Below the pieces are notes generated by a model that was not told the origin of the DNA, ran no database searches, and saw only the letters and a list, made by a program, of their open reading frames with translations. The position numbers and the translations under genes are program-made. From Protula sp. h YS-2021 (taxonomy: Eukaryota > Annelida > Polychaeta > Sabellida > Serpulidae), in assembly GCA_949752745.1 (NCBI GenBank), contig OX457033.1, positions 21,076,066-21,140,065 on the forward strand: a DNA stretch of 64,000 nucleotides. Reading direction: 5' to 3'. Shown piece by piece: positions 1 to 12,396 of this stretch (position 1 is its first letter; every line of letters starts with the position of its first letter).

Positions 1-111
1 AAATTGAGGGATTTAATTAATTCCAAATAAACCTCTATAATTAAATACAGTCCAGTCTGTTGTGCGAGTTTACGGTTTAGATTTGCAATTATAAATTGAT
101 GTAATCGCTAT

Positions 112-635
112 TTAACACTTGACAAGCCTTTGGCTTGCAAGGGTTATATGAATTTGTGCGAGCAAAATTCGTCCTTTATTTTTTCTTCTTGACACTTTTT
201 CCGATTTTTTGTGTCTTCTTCTTCTCTGACACTATGGGCCCTACGACCATGAAACTTGGGACTTATGAAGAGCTTGATCTGCACATGTGCATGTCACTTT
301 TTATTTTCGTCTTTGATTTCGTTTTCTTTGTTAAAACGCCATGTGAAAAGAGTGTATTTTTTGCAAGTAAATGCGTAGCATTTAACCCAAGTCACACACA
401 GTTGCTCAGTGAGCTTTGTGCGAGCTCTCACTGCGTAAATAGATAACACAACGTATGCTAGAGCAGTCAATAAAACCTTAAGTGAACAGAAATCAAACAC
501 TGCTCGGCTTATAAGACGTATTCAAGTTGTGTTGTTTGCAATATATTATTCAAGAAATAACCCATTGAAGGAAGCATTTTTGCGTTTTAATTTTTGTCAA
601 GTGTTTAACATTTCGCCAGCGGAATGAGCTACTAG
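112..635 (+). mobile_element. Helitron2-like non-autonomous element, copy A
   Basis: One of four copies in this window of a roughly 500-bp repeat. It opens with TTAACACTTGACAA and the inverted form of this motif (TTGTCAAGTGTTTAACA) lies not at the very end but just before a terminal hairpin (CGCCAGCG here, CGCTAGCG in better copies), followed by about 10 bases and a CTAG end. An asymmetric inverted repeat plus a 3' hairpin and a CTRR-like end is the architecture known for Helitron2/Helentron elements. The class is inferred; the repeat itself and its ends are directly visible. A 103-codon open frame (135-446) is shared with other copies but has no recognisable domain. Confidence 0.6.
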
Positions 636-1047
636 TTAAGTATGGTGTTATACCTTTTGCTTGATACAACTGCAGTTAACGGGCGTCGGAATGCAGTGCT
701 ATTATGCAACTGAGTGCATGGTAAAATGCATGCAAACTGATGCTTTGATTTACTATTGCTGTAAGGATAAACGCTAATTACTTGTTACAATTGCAGTTAA
801 CAAGCAGCGGAGGCTGTTTTATCATGAAACTGAGTGGTAACAAGTAACAAGTAGTTCAAATAACAAGTAGATGAATGCAATTTATGATAACAAATAATTG
901 TAAACGGGGTTTGTGATGTGCGATTGATGCAAATATGAACGTTTAATTCTTGTACAGGCAACTATTGCTTTATAACCGCCTTTGAAATGTAGCAAAATAA
1001 ATAGAAGAAACATCACAACTTGTTCAACATCTCTTATAAAACATGTT

Positions 1048-1208
1048 TCAGGCAATTCGTGAACTGACTGGTCCCTTATTTCAGGCAATTCACGAACTGC
1101 CTGAAAATTTTAGTCAATTTACGAATTGCCTGACCCCTACAGGCAGTTCACGAACTGCCTGAAAATTTCAGGCAATTCACGAATTGAATGAATACACAAT
1201 TTGCCTGT

Positions 1209-1211
<3 letters not shown>
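1048..1211. repeat. Cluster of 22-bp palindromes
   Basis: About five near-copies of the palindrome CAGGCAATTCGTGAATTGCC(TG) are packed here. The cluster ends in GCCTGTAACA directly before a TA microsatellite, the same terminal word as the Ginger-like element at 38375-39762. It may be one end of a related transposon whose other end is not recognisable. The stretch 640-1047 has short internal near-repeats (TTGCAGTTAAC) and no coding signal. Confidence 0.55.

Positions 1212-1263
<52 letters not shown>
1212..1263. repeat. (TA)n microsatellite
   Basis: Uninterrupted TA dinucleotide run. Confidence 0.95.
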
Positions 1264-1267
<4 letters not shown>

Positions 1268-1409
1268 AAACGCCTTTGTGTATTATTGTAGAAAAAATCA
1301 CGCGATGTTTTGTTTTTTATTAAAAAAAATCAACGGAAAGTATCTTTTGCAGTTTTAATGGAACAACTGTTTATCAACTTTTTATTTTTAGAAATTCAGT
1401 TCGTGAGCG

Positions 1410-1495
1410 TTCTGTCTGTGGACGTTCTGACTGCGGACATTCTGTCTATGGACGTCCTATCTGTGGACATTCTCTCTGTAATCTCTGTGGACGTT
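1410..1495 (+). repeat. Short degenerate minisatellite (TCTGTCTGTGGACGT)
   Basis: Five to six imperfect copies of a 15-bp word, which create the apparent VDVLSVDIL peptide repeat in a spurious reading frame. No coding evidence. Confidence 0.6.
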
Positions 1496-1845
1496 ATGTG
1501 CATGCTCTTTCAAGTAATTGCAAAAACGTACAATTACCACACACTGTCTGCAAAAACTAGAACTGTCGAACTATTTCAAACTGACTTAAATAAGAAAAAA
1601 AAAACTGACAGAATCGCCTGAAATGGTACGAACTGACAAAGGATCCAAACATCCAATAGGATACTCCAAAAGTGGTTTTATTTCAGGTGATCAGATGGAA
1701 CTTGTGAATTTTCATTGACTTTGTCCGCTGCTAGCATTTATAAAAAGTATATCTTGAAGTGGTAGCTCAAATAGCTTCTAAGTATATTAGTATAGCGTTA
1801 TGTTGTATCCTTATTGTTGGCCCAGGAGGAAGTGGGTCACCTGTA

Positions 1846-2032
1846 ACGGTCAAGGTACGTCCAGGGTACGGTCTGAGTACGGTGAGGGTATGGTGACGGT
1901 ACGGTTAGGGTACGACCAGGGTACGGCGAGAGTACGTACAGGGTACGGTTAGGGTACGGTCAGGGTACGGTTAGGGTACGGTGAGGGTACGGCCAGAGTA
2001 TGGCCAGGCCACGGTCAGGGTACGGCCATCCT
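1846..2032 (+). repeat. GGGTACGGT minisatellite
   Basis: About fifteen imperfect 12-13-bp units of the type AGGGTACGGTC/TAGGGTACGG. Confidence 0.85.
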
Positions 2033-2102
2033 GATTATTGTCTGGGGATAATTTCGATTATTGAAAGGGGATAGTTTCCAAGACCGGGATTTGCGCGGGA
2101 GT

Positions 2103-2276
<174 letters not shown>

Positions 2277-2314
2277 TGATTTCCCAATTACCTGTGATAT
2301 CAATGATTTCCTGG

Positions 2315-2502
2315 AGTGATATTCTGCTCTGTCCTTATATTTAAGGACGTCTTTATTTTTGAGATTAGATGGTGCATCCTTAATTTTTATCCTTATTTTT
2401 AAAAGACTTTGTTAAGTTTGAGGACAGAGCAGAATAGCTTTTTTATCCTTATTTTTAAAAATAAGGACGTCCTTAAAAATATGGACAGAGCAGAATACCA
2501 CT
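2315..2502. mobile_element. MITE with inverted ends, 188 bp
   Basis: The left end AGTGATATTCTGCTCTGTCC is matched in inverted orientation by the right end (GGACAGAGCAGAATACCACT), and both arms continue into AAGGACGTC. It is small, non-coding and hairpin-forming, as expected of a miniature inverted-repeat transposable element. Superfamily not assigned because no clear target duplication was found. Confidence 0.65.
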
Positions 2503-3039
2503 AATGAAATTGTAGATGTCGCTCTAACTGAAACAATTCTATGGGGCACGCTGGATATGAGACTGAGGCAAAATACAGTGATGAAATTTATACTACCCGT
2601 GCTTCTCAGCATTATAATATTGACTATTATCAACGCTGATTTGCACATTCTATTATAAACAAATTTGACTATTCCGTTACAGAGTAGCAAAATTTACACT
2701 TGGGAGCTTTAAATCACCATTCCGAAGGCTTAAAAATGTAAGATTTTACTCGAGAACTTTGGCAAAAATTATGCCAAGATTCAATTTGCATGAAAACTCT
2801 AGATTATAGAGAAAAAAGGGTATTTTTGCCACTTAAAATTTCAGTCATTCCTCATGACTAAATAATACAGTAAACTAAATCTGTACCCCCTCTCATTAAA
2901 GATCTTTTAAGGCAAGTGCAATCCCAATAATAAGCATTAATAAGTGCTTTCTAATAATTGGACTGAATTCGCTACCTGATAGTGAAATATACACTTGGAA
3001 ATTGCTCGAAGATATACAAAGATGTCATTTTTGCTGAAA

Positions 3040-3560
3040 ATTGGTAAACTTTGAGATACGTTTTCGAGATAAGTCGTCCTGTCGTTACCGGCGCGTGAGG
3101 TCATGTGACCTTTGACCTTGACCCTCAAGGTCAAAATTAATGTTTAAGCCTTACTGTGTACTTATTTTTTTTTGTTTAATCTGGGATATGAGCACCTTTA
3201 TGGCTACTTTTCATGATTAATAGGCGTTTAAAAATATTTTGACCTCACTTTGACTTTGACATCTGAGGGACAAGGTTAAAAGATTTTGCTGATTTCACAA
3301 CAACTCATTACCCTCTATGTCTCTGCTAAATGCCGTTTTGAAACCGCTTTGTTGTAAAATACTTTGACTTTGACTTTGACATTCAAGGTCAAGGTAAAAA
3401 AAATTGCGGAGATTTGAGTACATATCATCACCCTCTATCTCTGTGCCAAATTTCATTGTCTTACGTCAAATAGCGTAGGAGGAGTTTTCTGGAATCCTCC
3501 CAGACGGAAAAAAAGAGATAAAAATGAAAAAAAGGGCAAAAAGTTCCAGAAAAACTACAA
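3040..3560. repeat. Degenerate AGGTCA-rich repeat
   Basis: Member of a dispersed family also found at 5850-7345, 10890-12170, 20380-21120 and 28920-29757. It carries TTGACCTTGACC/TCAAGGTCA words and a perfect direct repeat TGACCTTTGACCT at 3106-3118. Non-coding. The preceding stretch 2503-3039 has no recognisable feature. Confidence 0.7.
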
Positions 3561-3952
3561 AATGACACCCATTTGCAAACGAGGTTTGCAAGTGGAAAAT
3601 AAATTTAACCAAATTTGTGGGAGGCCACTAAGCTATTTAAAATTGGCTAATCTTCAAAATAATACCAGAGCATGTCCGAAACCTGAGCTTTCCTCTCCTT
3701 TATATGAGTTCTATTTTCAGTTGGATTCTGAGCTTCATTTTAAACAAGGTATGAAGTAAACATACCTACTTTAAGTTCTCGTTCTTGATCTTTCTAAACG
3801 TAGAACCGATCATAGCCCTTGTACAATGCCCAGTACACTGAGGTTCAATGACCTGTTGTGGAAATATAAGGCTTACGTAGGTAGAGACATCGTCAGTGTT
3901 TTTTGCACTCTGAATTTACTGTGCTAATTGGAAGAACAAATTAAAATCAGGG

Positions 3953-4140
3953 GGGTGACGGTTAGCTCAGTTGGTTAGAGCGTTGGTCTCGTTATCCCAA
4001 GTTCCCGAGTTCGATTCCAACAGCAGGAGATTGACGTTCGCTCAAATTGCCTTAGCCAAGCGAATGTAGTGGGCTAGTCACCTACACGGAATTCAAAATT
4101 AACGCTCACTGAGGGCTTTCTTTAAAAAGAAAAAAAAATC
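3953..4140 (+). mobile_element. tRNA-derived SINE
   Basis: The head resembles a tRNA gene: an A-box-like TAGCTCAGTTGGTTAGAGCG at 3963-3982 and a B-box-like GAGTTCGATTCCA about 45 bases later. Instead of ending as a tRNA it runs on into a non-tRNA body and finishes in an A-rich tail (about 4120-4138). This is the standard layout of a SINE transcribed by RNA polymerase III. A functional tRNA is unlikely because the acceptor stem is not closed. Confidence 0.7.
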
Positions 4141-4450
4141 AGCATCAGAACAGAACCGGCAAAATAACTAAAAACAAATCACATGACATTACTATGACGT
4201 TACAGTCGATAAAGTAGGCCACCAAAATATTCCCATAACATACTTTACTCCAAAGCTGTAAGTACAACCGTTCTCGATGTATTTTGTGTCAAAACTCAAT
4301 GACGTTATGAGATGCTGATGATGACGTCTTGGGTCAATAATTTTTACGCTGATTAAGAAACATTTTCCTCTATTTGTATGCCATATTTTATTTGTCTGGT
4401 CCTATAGCGTTATGTTGGATATGCGTGGAAAGGAAGAAAACGAAAAAGAA

Positions 4451-4949
4451 CTGGAAGCTCATTCCCCTAGCGAGATGTTAAACACTTGACAAAAATTAAA
4501 ACGCAAAAACACTTCCTTCAGTAGGTTATTTCTTGTAATATATTGCAAACAACACAGCTTGAATACGTCTTATAAGCCGAGTAGTGTTTGGTTGTTGTTG
4601 ACTTAAAGTTTGATTGGCTGATCAGGCATACGCCGTGTTATCTATTTATGCAGTGAGAGCTCGCACAAAGCTCACTGAGCAAATGTGTATTCTGTGTTGT
4701 CGTTACATGCTACGCATTTACTTGGCGTTTTTATAAAGAAAACGAAATCAAAGACGAAAATAAAAAGTGACATGCACATGTTCAGATCAAGCTCTTCATA
4801 TGTCCCAAGTTTCATGGTCGTAGGGCCCATAGTGTCAGAGAAGAAGAAGACACAAAAAATCGGAAAAACTGTCAAGAAGAAAAAAAGGACGAATTTTGCT
4901 CGCACAAATTCATATAACCCTTGCAAGCCAAAGGCTTGTCAAGTGTTAA
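4451..4949 (-). mobile_element. Helitron2-like non-autonomous element, copy B
   Basis: Same element as at 112-635, in the opposite orientation. Start motif TTAACACTTGACAA at 4949 reading down, subterminal inverse motif, hairpin CGCTAGGGG and end CCAG at 4451. Open frame 4672-4926 matches the frame in copies A and D closely. Confidence 0.6.
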
Positions 4950-5512
4950 CTAAGAAAATATGTTTAAAAAAAACAGAAAAAAAAAACAGGAAAAAGTTTT
5001 CCAATGTGCGGTTACTTCTTAGAGCTTTACCCTAAAGGTAAAAGCACAAAAAGGGGTAGAAAAGGGGAAAGAGAGAGACTGTCGTAATGGTTGGTAGCGC
5101 AATACCTTCTTTGGACTGAAAATAAGTTTGTCAGTTATTGAAGACAACTGTGTAATTTTTAAATGTGTAATCATTCCCTGTGTTGGTTTAAACTGGAGTT
5201 GCATATATTTTCATTAGGGTTAGTCCCAGAATTGTTACATATTTTAGGAATAAGATACCAATTTTAAAATATGACCATTTTATGCCAAAATGCAAGGTAA
5301 GTTGAATTTTTTGCAACTAGCAGTAAAAGTCCGTACGAGGATCACCGACACTTTTTACAACATTTAAATATAAACGTTTCTCATGTATATAAAATTAAAA
5401 AACTACAAGTCGTATATTAACGAAAAGAAGATTTGTAAGGCTCTGGGAGGTGGCTTTAATTTTGACTTTTTTCACACCTGAAACGGCAAAGTTCATTTTG
5501 TACTAAACACAC

Positions 5513-5580
<68 letters not shown>

Positions 5581-5601
5581 TGAGAGAGAGAGAGAGAGAG
5601 C

Positions 5602-5640
<39 letters not shown>

Positions 5641-5662
5641 TAAATAGAATCTATAGAAAATC

Positions 5663-5713
<51 letters not shown>

Positions 5714-5736
5714 GAGGGGGGGAGAGAGAGAGAGTA
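5513..5736. repeat. (GA)n microsatellite with tandem duplication
   Basis: Two long GA tracts, each followed by a copy of GTAAATAGAATCTATAGAAA (5639 and 5734), which shows that a block of about 95 bp containing microsatellite and flank was duplicated in tandem. Confidence 0.85.
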
Positions 5737-5849
5737 AATAGAATCTTTAGAAAATCAACGGACTCGGTAATTACAGTTGCAGATTTTCATTCCCATATCT
5801 CACACTAAGGTATTTTCCAACCCCCTAGTTTATTGCTTTCGTACGACTT

Positions 5850-7345
5850 GGTAAAGTGATTCTATATGTTTATTTTTTTTCCACCGAAACCGTGTCACGC
5901 AAACGCCTCAGAGACGGCTCTTGCTAGGAAGACCAAATTTGGCATCGACATAGTATGGCAGTTCAATTGTTTTAGAAAATCGTTAACATTTTATATACAA
6001 AAATTGGACATTGAAATTCAAAATTTGAAAACCTTGTCACTCGAACTTCTCTGAGATTTCTAGGACTGGGACGACCAAATTTGGCAGAGACATAATGTAG
6101 AAAGTGTCGTTGGTCCAGCTTAATTTTATAGAAATTTATAACATGTGATATGTAAAAACGGGCATTTAAATTTTGCCACTGAGACGCCTGTTAAAAGGCC
6201 GACAAACACTTTGATTTCGCAGTTAAAAGAGCTGTAAGTAGGCGTGTTGATCGCCCGACTATAATGAGAGCAATTACAGAAAACGGTTAGAGATACAGCG
6301 ATTCTGAGCTTATTTTCGACCCTTTGGCCCTAAACTACTACATGTAAGAGGTGCCTCGGTGACCTTGGCCTGTCCGGTCAGAATTAAATTAAAAAACCGG
6401 AAGTTGACTATTATGTCGAAAACGGTTAGAGACACAGCGATTTAGAGCTTAGTTTCTATCCTTTGGGCGTAACAGTATATATGTGAAAAATAAATCGGTG
6501 ATCTTGACCTGCTCAGCCATGGTCATAGTAAAAAATCCGACGCTGACCATTATCTCAGAAACGGTTAGAGACAGAGCAATTTTGAGCTTATTTGTGACTA
6601 TGTGAGCCTAAAAGACGACATGCAAGAGATTCCTCGGTGACCTTGATCTCCTGGGTCATGGTCAAGATCAAAAACCAGAACTGGACTATTATCTTGAAAA
6701 CTATTAGAGAAGGAGAGATTTTGGTCTTATTTTCGATCCTTTGGGCCTAAAACACGATATGTAAGAGATACCTCGGTGACACTCACCTCCTCGGCCATGG
6801 TCAGTGTCTGAAACCGGAAGTTGAACATTATCTGAAAGCGGTTAAATGTAAAAGGTACCTGGGGGACCTTGACCTCCTCGACAATGGTCAAAGCGAAAAA
6901 CTGGAAGCTGGCCATTATCTCGAGAAAAGTTAGAGGTGGAGAGATTTGCTAGTTATTTTCTACTCTTTGGGAATAAAAGACCATATATAAGAGGTACCTC
7001 GGTGATCTTGACCTCTCCGGCCATTGTCAAAGTAAAAAAAACTGGAAGTGGGCGCTTATTTCGAAAACGGTTGGGCTTGAAACACCATATGTAAGAGGTG
7101 CCTCGGTGACCTTGACCTCCTCCGCCATGGTCAATATCAAAAACCGGGAGTTGACTATTATCTGTAAACAGTTAGAAATAAAACAATCTTGAACTTATTT
7201 CGACCTTTTGAACCTAAAAAGCGTTATGCAAGGGACACCTTGATTACCTTGAGCACTTCGTGGTCAATGTCGAAAGTGCCAAAAACCCGTTAGAGGTGGT
7301 GCCATTTTAAGCTTATTTTCGACCATCTGGTTTTGAAGCTGGCAT
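5850..7345 (+). repeat. Array of degenerate ~140-bp AGGTCA-rich repeats
   Basis: Units begin GAAAACGGTTAGAGACACAGCG (for example at 6280 and 6418, period about 138) and each continues with GAGCTTATTTTCGACCCTTT, GTAAGAGGTACCTCGGTGACC and CTTGACCTCCTCGGCCATGG. The 5' part (5870-6180) has the ACCAAATTTGGCA block that is also seen near 29020. No long reading frame is conserved between units, so a protein origin is not supported. Confidence 0.75.
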
Positions 7346-10300
7346 ATGAAGAGGTGTTGGCAAGATTGCCACATTTTAAGTTATTTAATGCCTTTTCGTG
7401 ATCAAAGCTTCCCTGGACCAATTATGTTAGGTTATAAGGTTGTAGGTAGCTTGTTTCAATAAGAAAACTTGTGTTGGCGTGGGTAAAATGAAAAGTTTTA
7501 ATTGATGCATCACCTTTTCTAAGTGCTCTTAAATTCCACATTTTGTTTGAAATGTTTTAAAGTCGTTGGAAATATATGGATTTAGCAAATTATTTTACAA
7601 GGAAGTTATAAAAAGTTATATTGAGCCATTTTTTATTTCAATATCATAAAAACAGTGAGCGAAAATTCAGTAATTGTACGAGAGTGTCTATTTACCGGTA
7701 TAAGAGAAATATCACATCAAAAGTAGAATCAAACTATTTTTGAATATACTGAGGACAAAACATCACATGTTGTCCTTTTTCAATTTATACATGGGCTAAT
7801 TTATCTTTTAAAACAATGCCATTATTCCTGATATGCGCGCCTGTTGTTCGATCAGTAGTAAAAGTAGAGCCTAGTCATTGAATAATATCCGACACTGTTT
7901 CTATGTGTATGTGCAATTATAAAAACATACTATTCGAGGAATTATGTCTAGCTTAACACTGAACCGAGTTTCATTTTTGCATAAAAACACTCATGGTGTA
8001 AAGTTGAGGGTAAAATAAAGAGGTTTTACTTCTTGAAAATAAAAACATAACTTTTTGCCAAAACACACAGATAACACCGATTTTCGCCAAAACACACAGA
8101 CAACACTGACTTGGACGAAAAAAGTGAGTGTTTAGATTTGGTTACGAGTCAAGTGGAGATACTGAGGACCTTCTGCAAGAAGTAAAATCTTTTTACATCT
8201 GGCACGTTTCGTGTGCGGATTCAGAAGTATACACAAGTTTTTAAATAAAATTAATCACGCTCTTGAACTCATTGTGAAGGTATGGAATGGACGTTTTCAC
8301 ATTTCAGCTAGAAAGGTTACTATAAAGTATTTCGGGAATTTGGATGGGTTTTCTTCCTTTCCACTGATCGAAACCCAGCTCCGATTTATATTTAAGTTTT
8401 AAGTAACTAATTACCCCATCTTTGAAATAAGAACTTGACATAATTTCATTCTTGCTTCTTTTCAAACAGATAATGAATATTTGCCTGATTTATACTAAGT
8501 ATGAATTTTAACTTTTGCAAAGCACTTTTTGAGAAAAGACTCAAACTTCGGAAGTCTTCTCAGAGGAAAAAGTTAAATTCTTGTTATGAAAGCAATGTTT
8601 AGAGATTTTCGGTGTTGTTTATGTTTTGAGAGAAATTTAGACAACTTTCAACATCATATAACTATTGCTAAAAAGTATTCAAAAATGATTTTAATATTTT
8701 TGACAATTTAAAATTTTCCAGTTTGGCTTGAAAATGTAAAAATGTTATGTTGTGTAATTAATTTTAATTCTTTCAAACAAATTCGATTAAAAAGATAAAC
8801 TGTGAACATAATGTCTTTAAAAATTATCTTATCCTTTTCCAAAAAATGCATACCTTTAAAGATATCAATGCTCTTAACAATAATACATTTTTTCAATTTT
8901 AAAAAAGTTGCAGTTATGTTAACAGTTATGTTGGACGTTTTTCTGTAACATTTGAAGTTTTACTTATGCTTTTTTGTCGCTTGTATTTCTGCCGACGATA
9001 TAGCTTCTTTTGCGGTGAAAAGAGATAGGAGGGGGTGATATTTAACAAAATCCGATTATTATGATCATATGTTAGGAAAATTCCTGTACATGCTGAATTC
9101 ACGGTCGCTCCTTTACGTATGTACGCTATATCAGTTATTGAACTCTAGTGTTCTATTGTTTTTGTTTGCAGATTGTTCCAGTATGTAATTTTGGCATTTT
9201 GCGTGAGTATATATTCGATCTTTATGTATGTTACACTCATAAGCTTCATGGCATCAGAAGGAATTCTACCTAAGCCGATACAACAAGTGAGTTCGCAATC
9301 TCTACTACTATAACGATAAAAATTGCCTTCAAGGCCTTATTGACATTGGTGAAGGATCTGTGAGGTAACCTGTTGGTGCTGCTATCCCAAAACCACTTCC
9401 CTCTGAAAGTTCTAATTGGCCCCCTCACCACTCCACAATATTTCAGCATGGACCAGGTACGTTCTCGCAAACCCCACCCCATATTGTAAAACCATTCTCA
9501 TCTAATCCATCTAATTAATGCAATATGTACACTGTATCAATATGTAATCAAGTGGTTTAGAATTAACCGAAGCTGCGTTTTTATTGGAGATCCTTCTCAA
9601 TAACTATTCATATTACAGTAATACCGGTGCCAGACAAACCTGTGTAAAGTGGACAACTCTGTAATTTGACAAAATTTTCAAGCGCTTTGTAATTTTCTAT
9701 TTGCTTCTGTGTGGCAGGGACCTGGATAATTTGGACACCTCCTTATTCCGAACGCTGGACATAATTTTTTAGTCCCAACTACAGGTTTTATTTTATGATT
9801 AACCAGTCGAATTCAGACAATGGCGCAGCTTTTGATTGCTGTTTGCATGTATCTCCCATGTAATGCCAGTAAAGAATGTACCGCAACAATTATGATTACT
9901 TCTCTCTTTGCAAACTTAATCCCGCAACGTGTGTCAAGTAAGAGCCTCGTGTTGTCAGAAACATTAACAAATTTGAAAATGGCAACAAAAAAGGAAACAC
10001 CACTTTTTTGAATCTTGTGCTTAAACAGTGGAAACTTACTTGCATAGCAATCAAATTTTTTCTGGTTTTACACAGAGTCTGTTAGACGTCATATTCAAGT
10101 AAAACTTAAAGAGAAATATCGAGATATCAAGATAATTCTCTGTTTGTAATATTGATTGAAATTCACAGGTTTTTATTTGGTGCAAGTGATCACATTTCTG
10201 TGACTTTATAATATTAAAGTATCATAAAATATTACAAAACTGAACTGTGCCATTGCACAAATTTGTGGGGGATAATCAGGTGTGAAATCACAGGTGAAGA

Positions 10301-10740
10301 GGGTCGAGTAGATTAACTGGAGTACCAAAATAGTTCGCTTAGGTAGCAAATCATGTCATTATAGCATAACCTGAGTAATCCAGAAACCTTGCTAATCCGG
10401 ACAAATTATATCAGCCCCAAAGCAGTTCGGTATTATTGTATATATTCTTATGCATCGACGATATATTTTCAGGTTAGACAGAACAAAAAGTCTCTGTAAT
10501 CAATATAATGAAAAAAAAAACAATGCATAGAATTTGATCCATCAATGCTATGAAAAGAATCTAACCGGAACGCCCAGAAAATCTGAGATAGAACATACAC
10601 AAACAGGATGTCCACAGCTGGAACAAAAAGATTTGACTTTAGTTATTTTGAAACGTTATTAAAATATATCTTGCATCTTGCAAGGCGAATATTTCTAAAA
10701 ATATTTGATATTAATAAGTTGATTATTTACACGTAGCGAA
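7346..10740. other. Non-coding AT-rich stretch
   Basis: Nothing coding can be supported. Short frames at 8211, 8708 and 9270 have no similarity I recognise. Around 9640-9760 and 10370-10420 there are TCCGGACA-type words reminiscent of pogo-like terminal repeats, too degraded to call. Confidence 0.5.
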
Positions 10741-10889
10741 ATGGCACCCACTTGCAATGGCAGAAGGTCAGAGACACAATATATCTGGTCAAAGACAAAT
10801 CTGTCAGTGTTTCGACATAATGATAAGTTTCCGGATTATTCATCTTGAACGAGGTCATCGAAGTAAATAAAATGTAATCTCATTTAGGC

Positions 10890-12170
10890 ACAAAAAATCA
10901 AATTCAGTTTTCTAACCGTTTTCGAGATAGTGGTCAATTTCCGGAGGAGGTCAAGGTCACCTTAGTACCACTAATATAACATCTTTTAGGACCAAAGGGT
11001 CGAAAAGGAGTTCAAAATCGCTCTATCTCTAACCCTTTTTTGAGATAATAGTCAACTTTCAGTTTTTGACTTTGGTCATAACGGAGGAGGTCAAGGTCAC
11101 CAAAGTACCTCTATTGTGACGTCTTTTAGGCCCAAAGGGTGGCAAATAAGCTCAAAATCACAAAATGAAAATCTCTAACCGTTTTCGAAATAATGGTTCA
11201 AAAAGTCGAAAATATGCTCAAAATCGCTCGATCCCTAACCGTTTTTGAGATAATGGCCTTCTTTCGGTTTTTTTGACATCCACCATGGACGAGGAGGTCA
11301 TTGTCACCAAGGAACCTCTTACTTATCCTCTTTTCGGCCGAAAGGGTCGAAAATAAACTCAAAATTGTTCTCTATCCGTTTTTTAAATAATGACACACTT
11401 CAACCTTTTACATATCGTCTTTTAAGCCCAAAAGGGTCGCAAATCAGCTGAAAACCGCTCTGTCTCTAACTGTTTTCCAGATAATTTTCAACTTCCTGTT
11501 TTTGACTTTGACCATAACGGAGGCGGTCAAGGTCACCAAAGTACCTCTATTGTAACGTCTTTTAGGCCCAAAGGGTGGCAAATAAGCTCAAAATCACAAA
11601 ACCAAAATCTCTAACCGTTTTCAAACTAGTGGTTAACTTTCGGTTTCTGGCCATGACCTTGATCGAGAAGGTCAAGGTCACAGGCGAACCTCTTATGTAA
11701 CGTTGCTTAGGCCAAAATGGACGAAAATGAGCTGAAAATAGCTCTGTCTCTAACCGTTTTCGAGATAAAAGTCAACTTCCGTCTTTTCAACCTTGATCGT
11801 GATCAAGAAGATCAAGGTTACTGGGCTGTCTCTTATTTAACGTTGTTTAGGCCCAAAGGGTCGAGAATGAACTTATAATCGCTGTATCTCTGACCATTTT
11901 CGAGATTATAGTCAACTTCCCATTTTTGACCTTGACTGTGACCCAGAAGGTCAAGCTCAACAAGGTACCTCTTATGAAACGTTGTTTGGGTCCCAAGGGG
12001 CCTCCAACCGTTTTCGAGATAAGTCGACTTATTATTAACGACATGTGATCTTCGACCTTGATCCTCAGATTAAAGATTAAAGATAAAAGTTTACTGTTTA
12101 TGTGTTTATACTGAGATTTTAGCACGCTTATGGCTACTTTTCGTTATTAGTAGGTTTTTCAAAAAATATT
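10890..12170 (-). repeat. Array of degenerate ~140-bp AGGTCA-rich repeats (reverse)
   Basis: Reverse-oriented array of the family seen at 5850-7345: repeated CTCTAACCGTTTTCGAGATAA, GGAGGTCAAGGTCACCAAAG and CTTTTAGGCCCAAAGGGTCG blocks. It ends near AAAAGTAGCCATAAGCGTGC (reverse strand), the same end word as at 3190 and 20595. Confidence 0.75.
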
Positions 12171-12396
12171 TTGCATTTTTTAAAATACAAATATATTAAG
12201 CGAACACAGTGGGTTAGGTCACTAAATCACTAACTAAAATTATCGCACATATAGTTTTTCAACCGCCCTGTAGAATGGCTAACACAGTAACTGACAGTCT
12301 TCAGCTTAGTCGCTTGGAATGTGCATTCGACAGACTATTTAGTTTCTAGATTTATGTTCAGACGTTGACGAGCATTAATAAGCTCTATGTTTTTAG

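Noticed and set aside
3963..4035. Functional tRNA gene
   Set aside because: A- and B-box words are present, but the acceptor stem does not close and the sequence continues into a SINE body with an A-rich tail.
4685..5035. Lys-rich 116-codon frame
   Set aside because: Lies antisense to a repeat copy and runs into low-complexity A-rich DNA; not conserved in the other copies.
9270..9482. 70-codon reverse-strand frame
   Set aside because: No recognised domain, no supporting splice frame, and the plus strand has a donor-like CAG|GTACGT in the same place; nothing decides for either strand.
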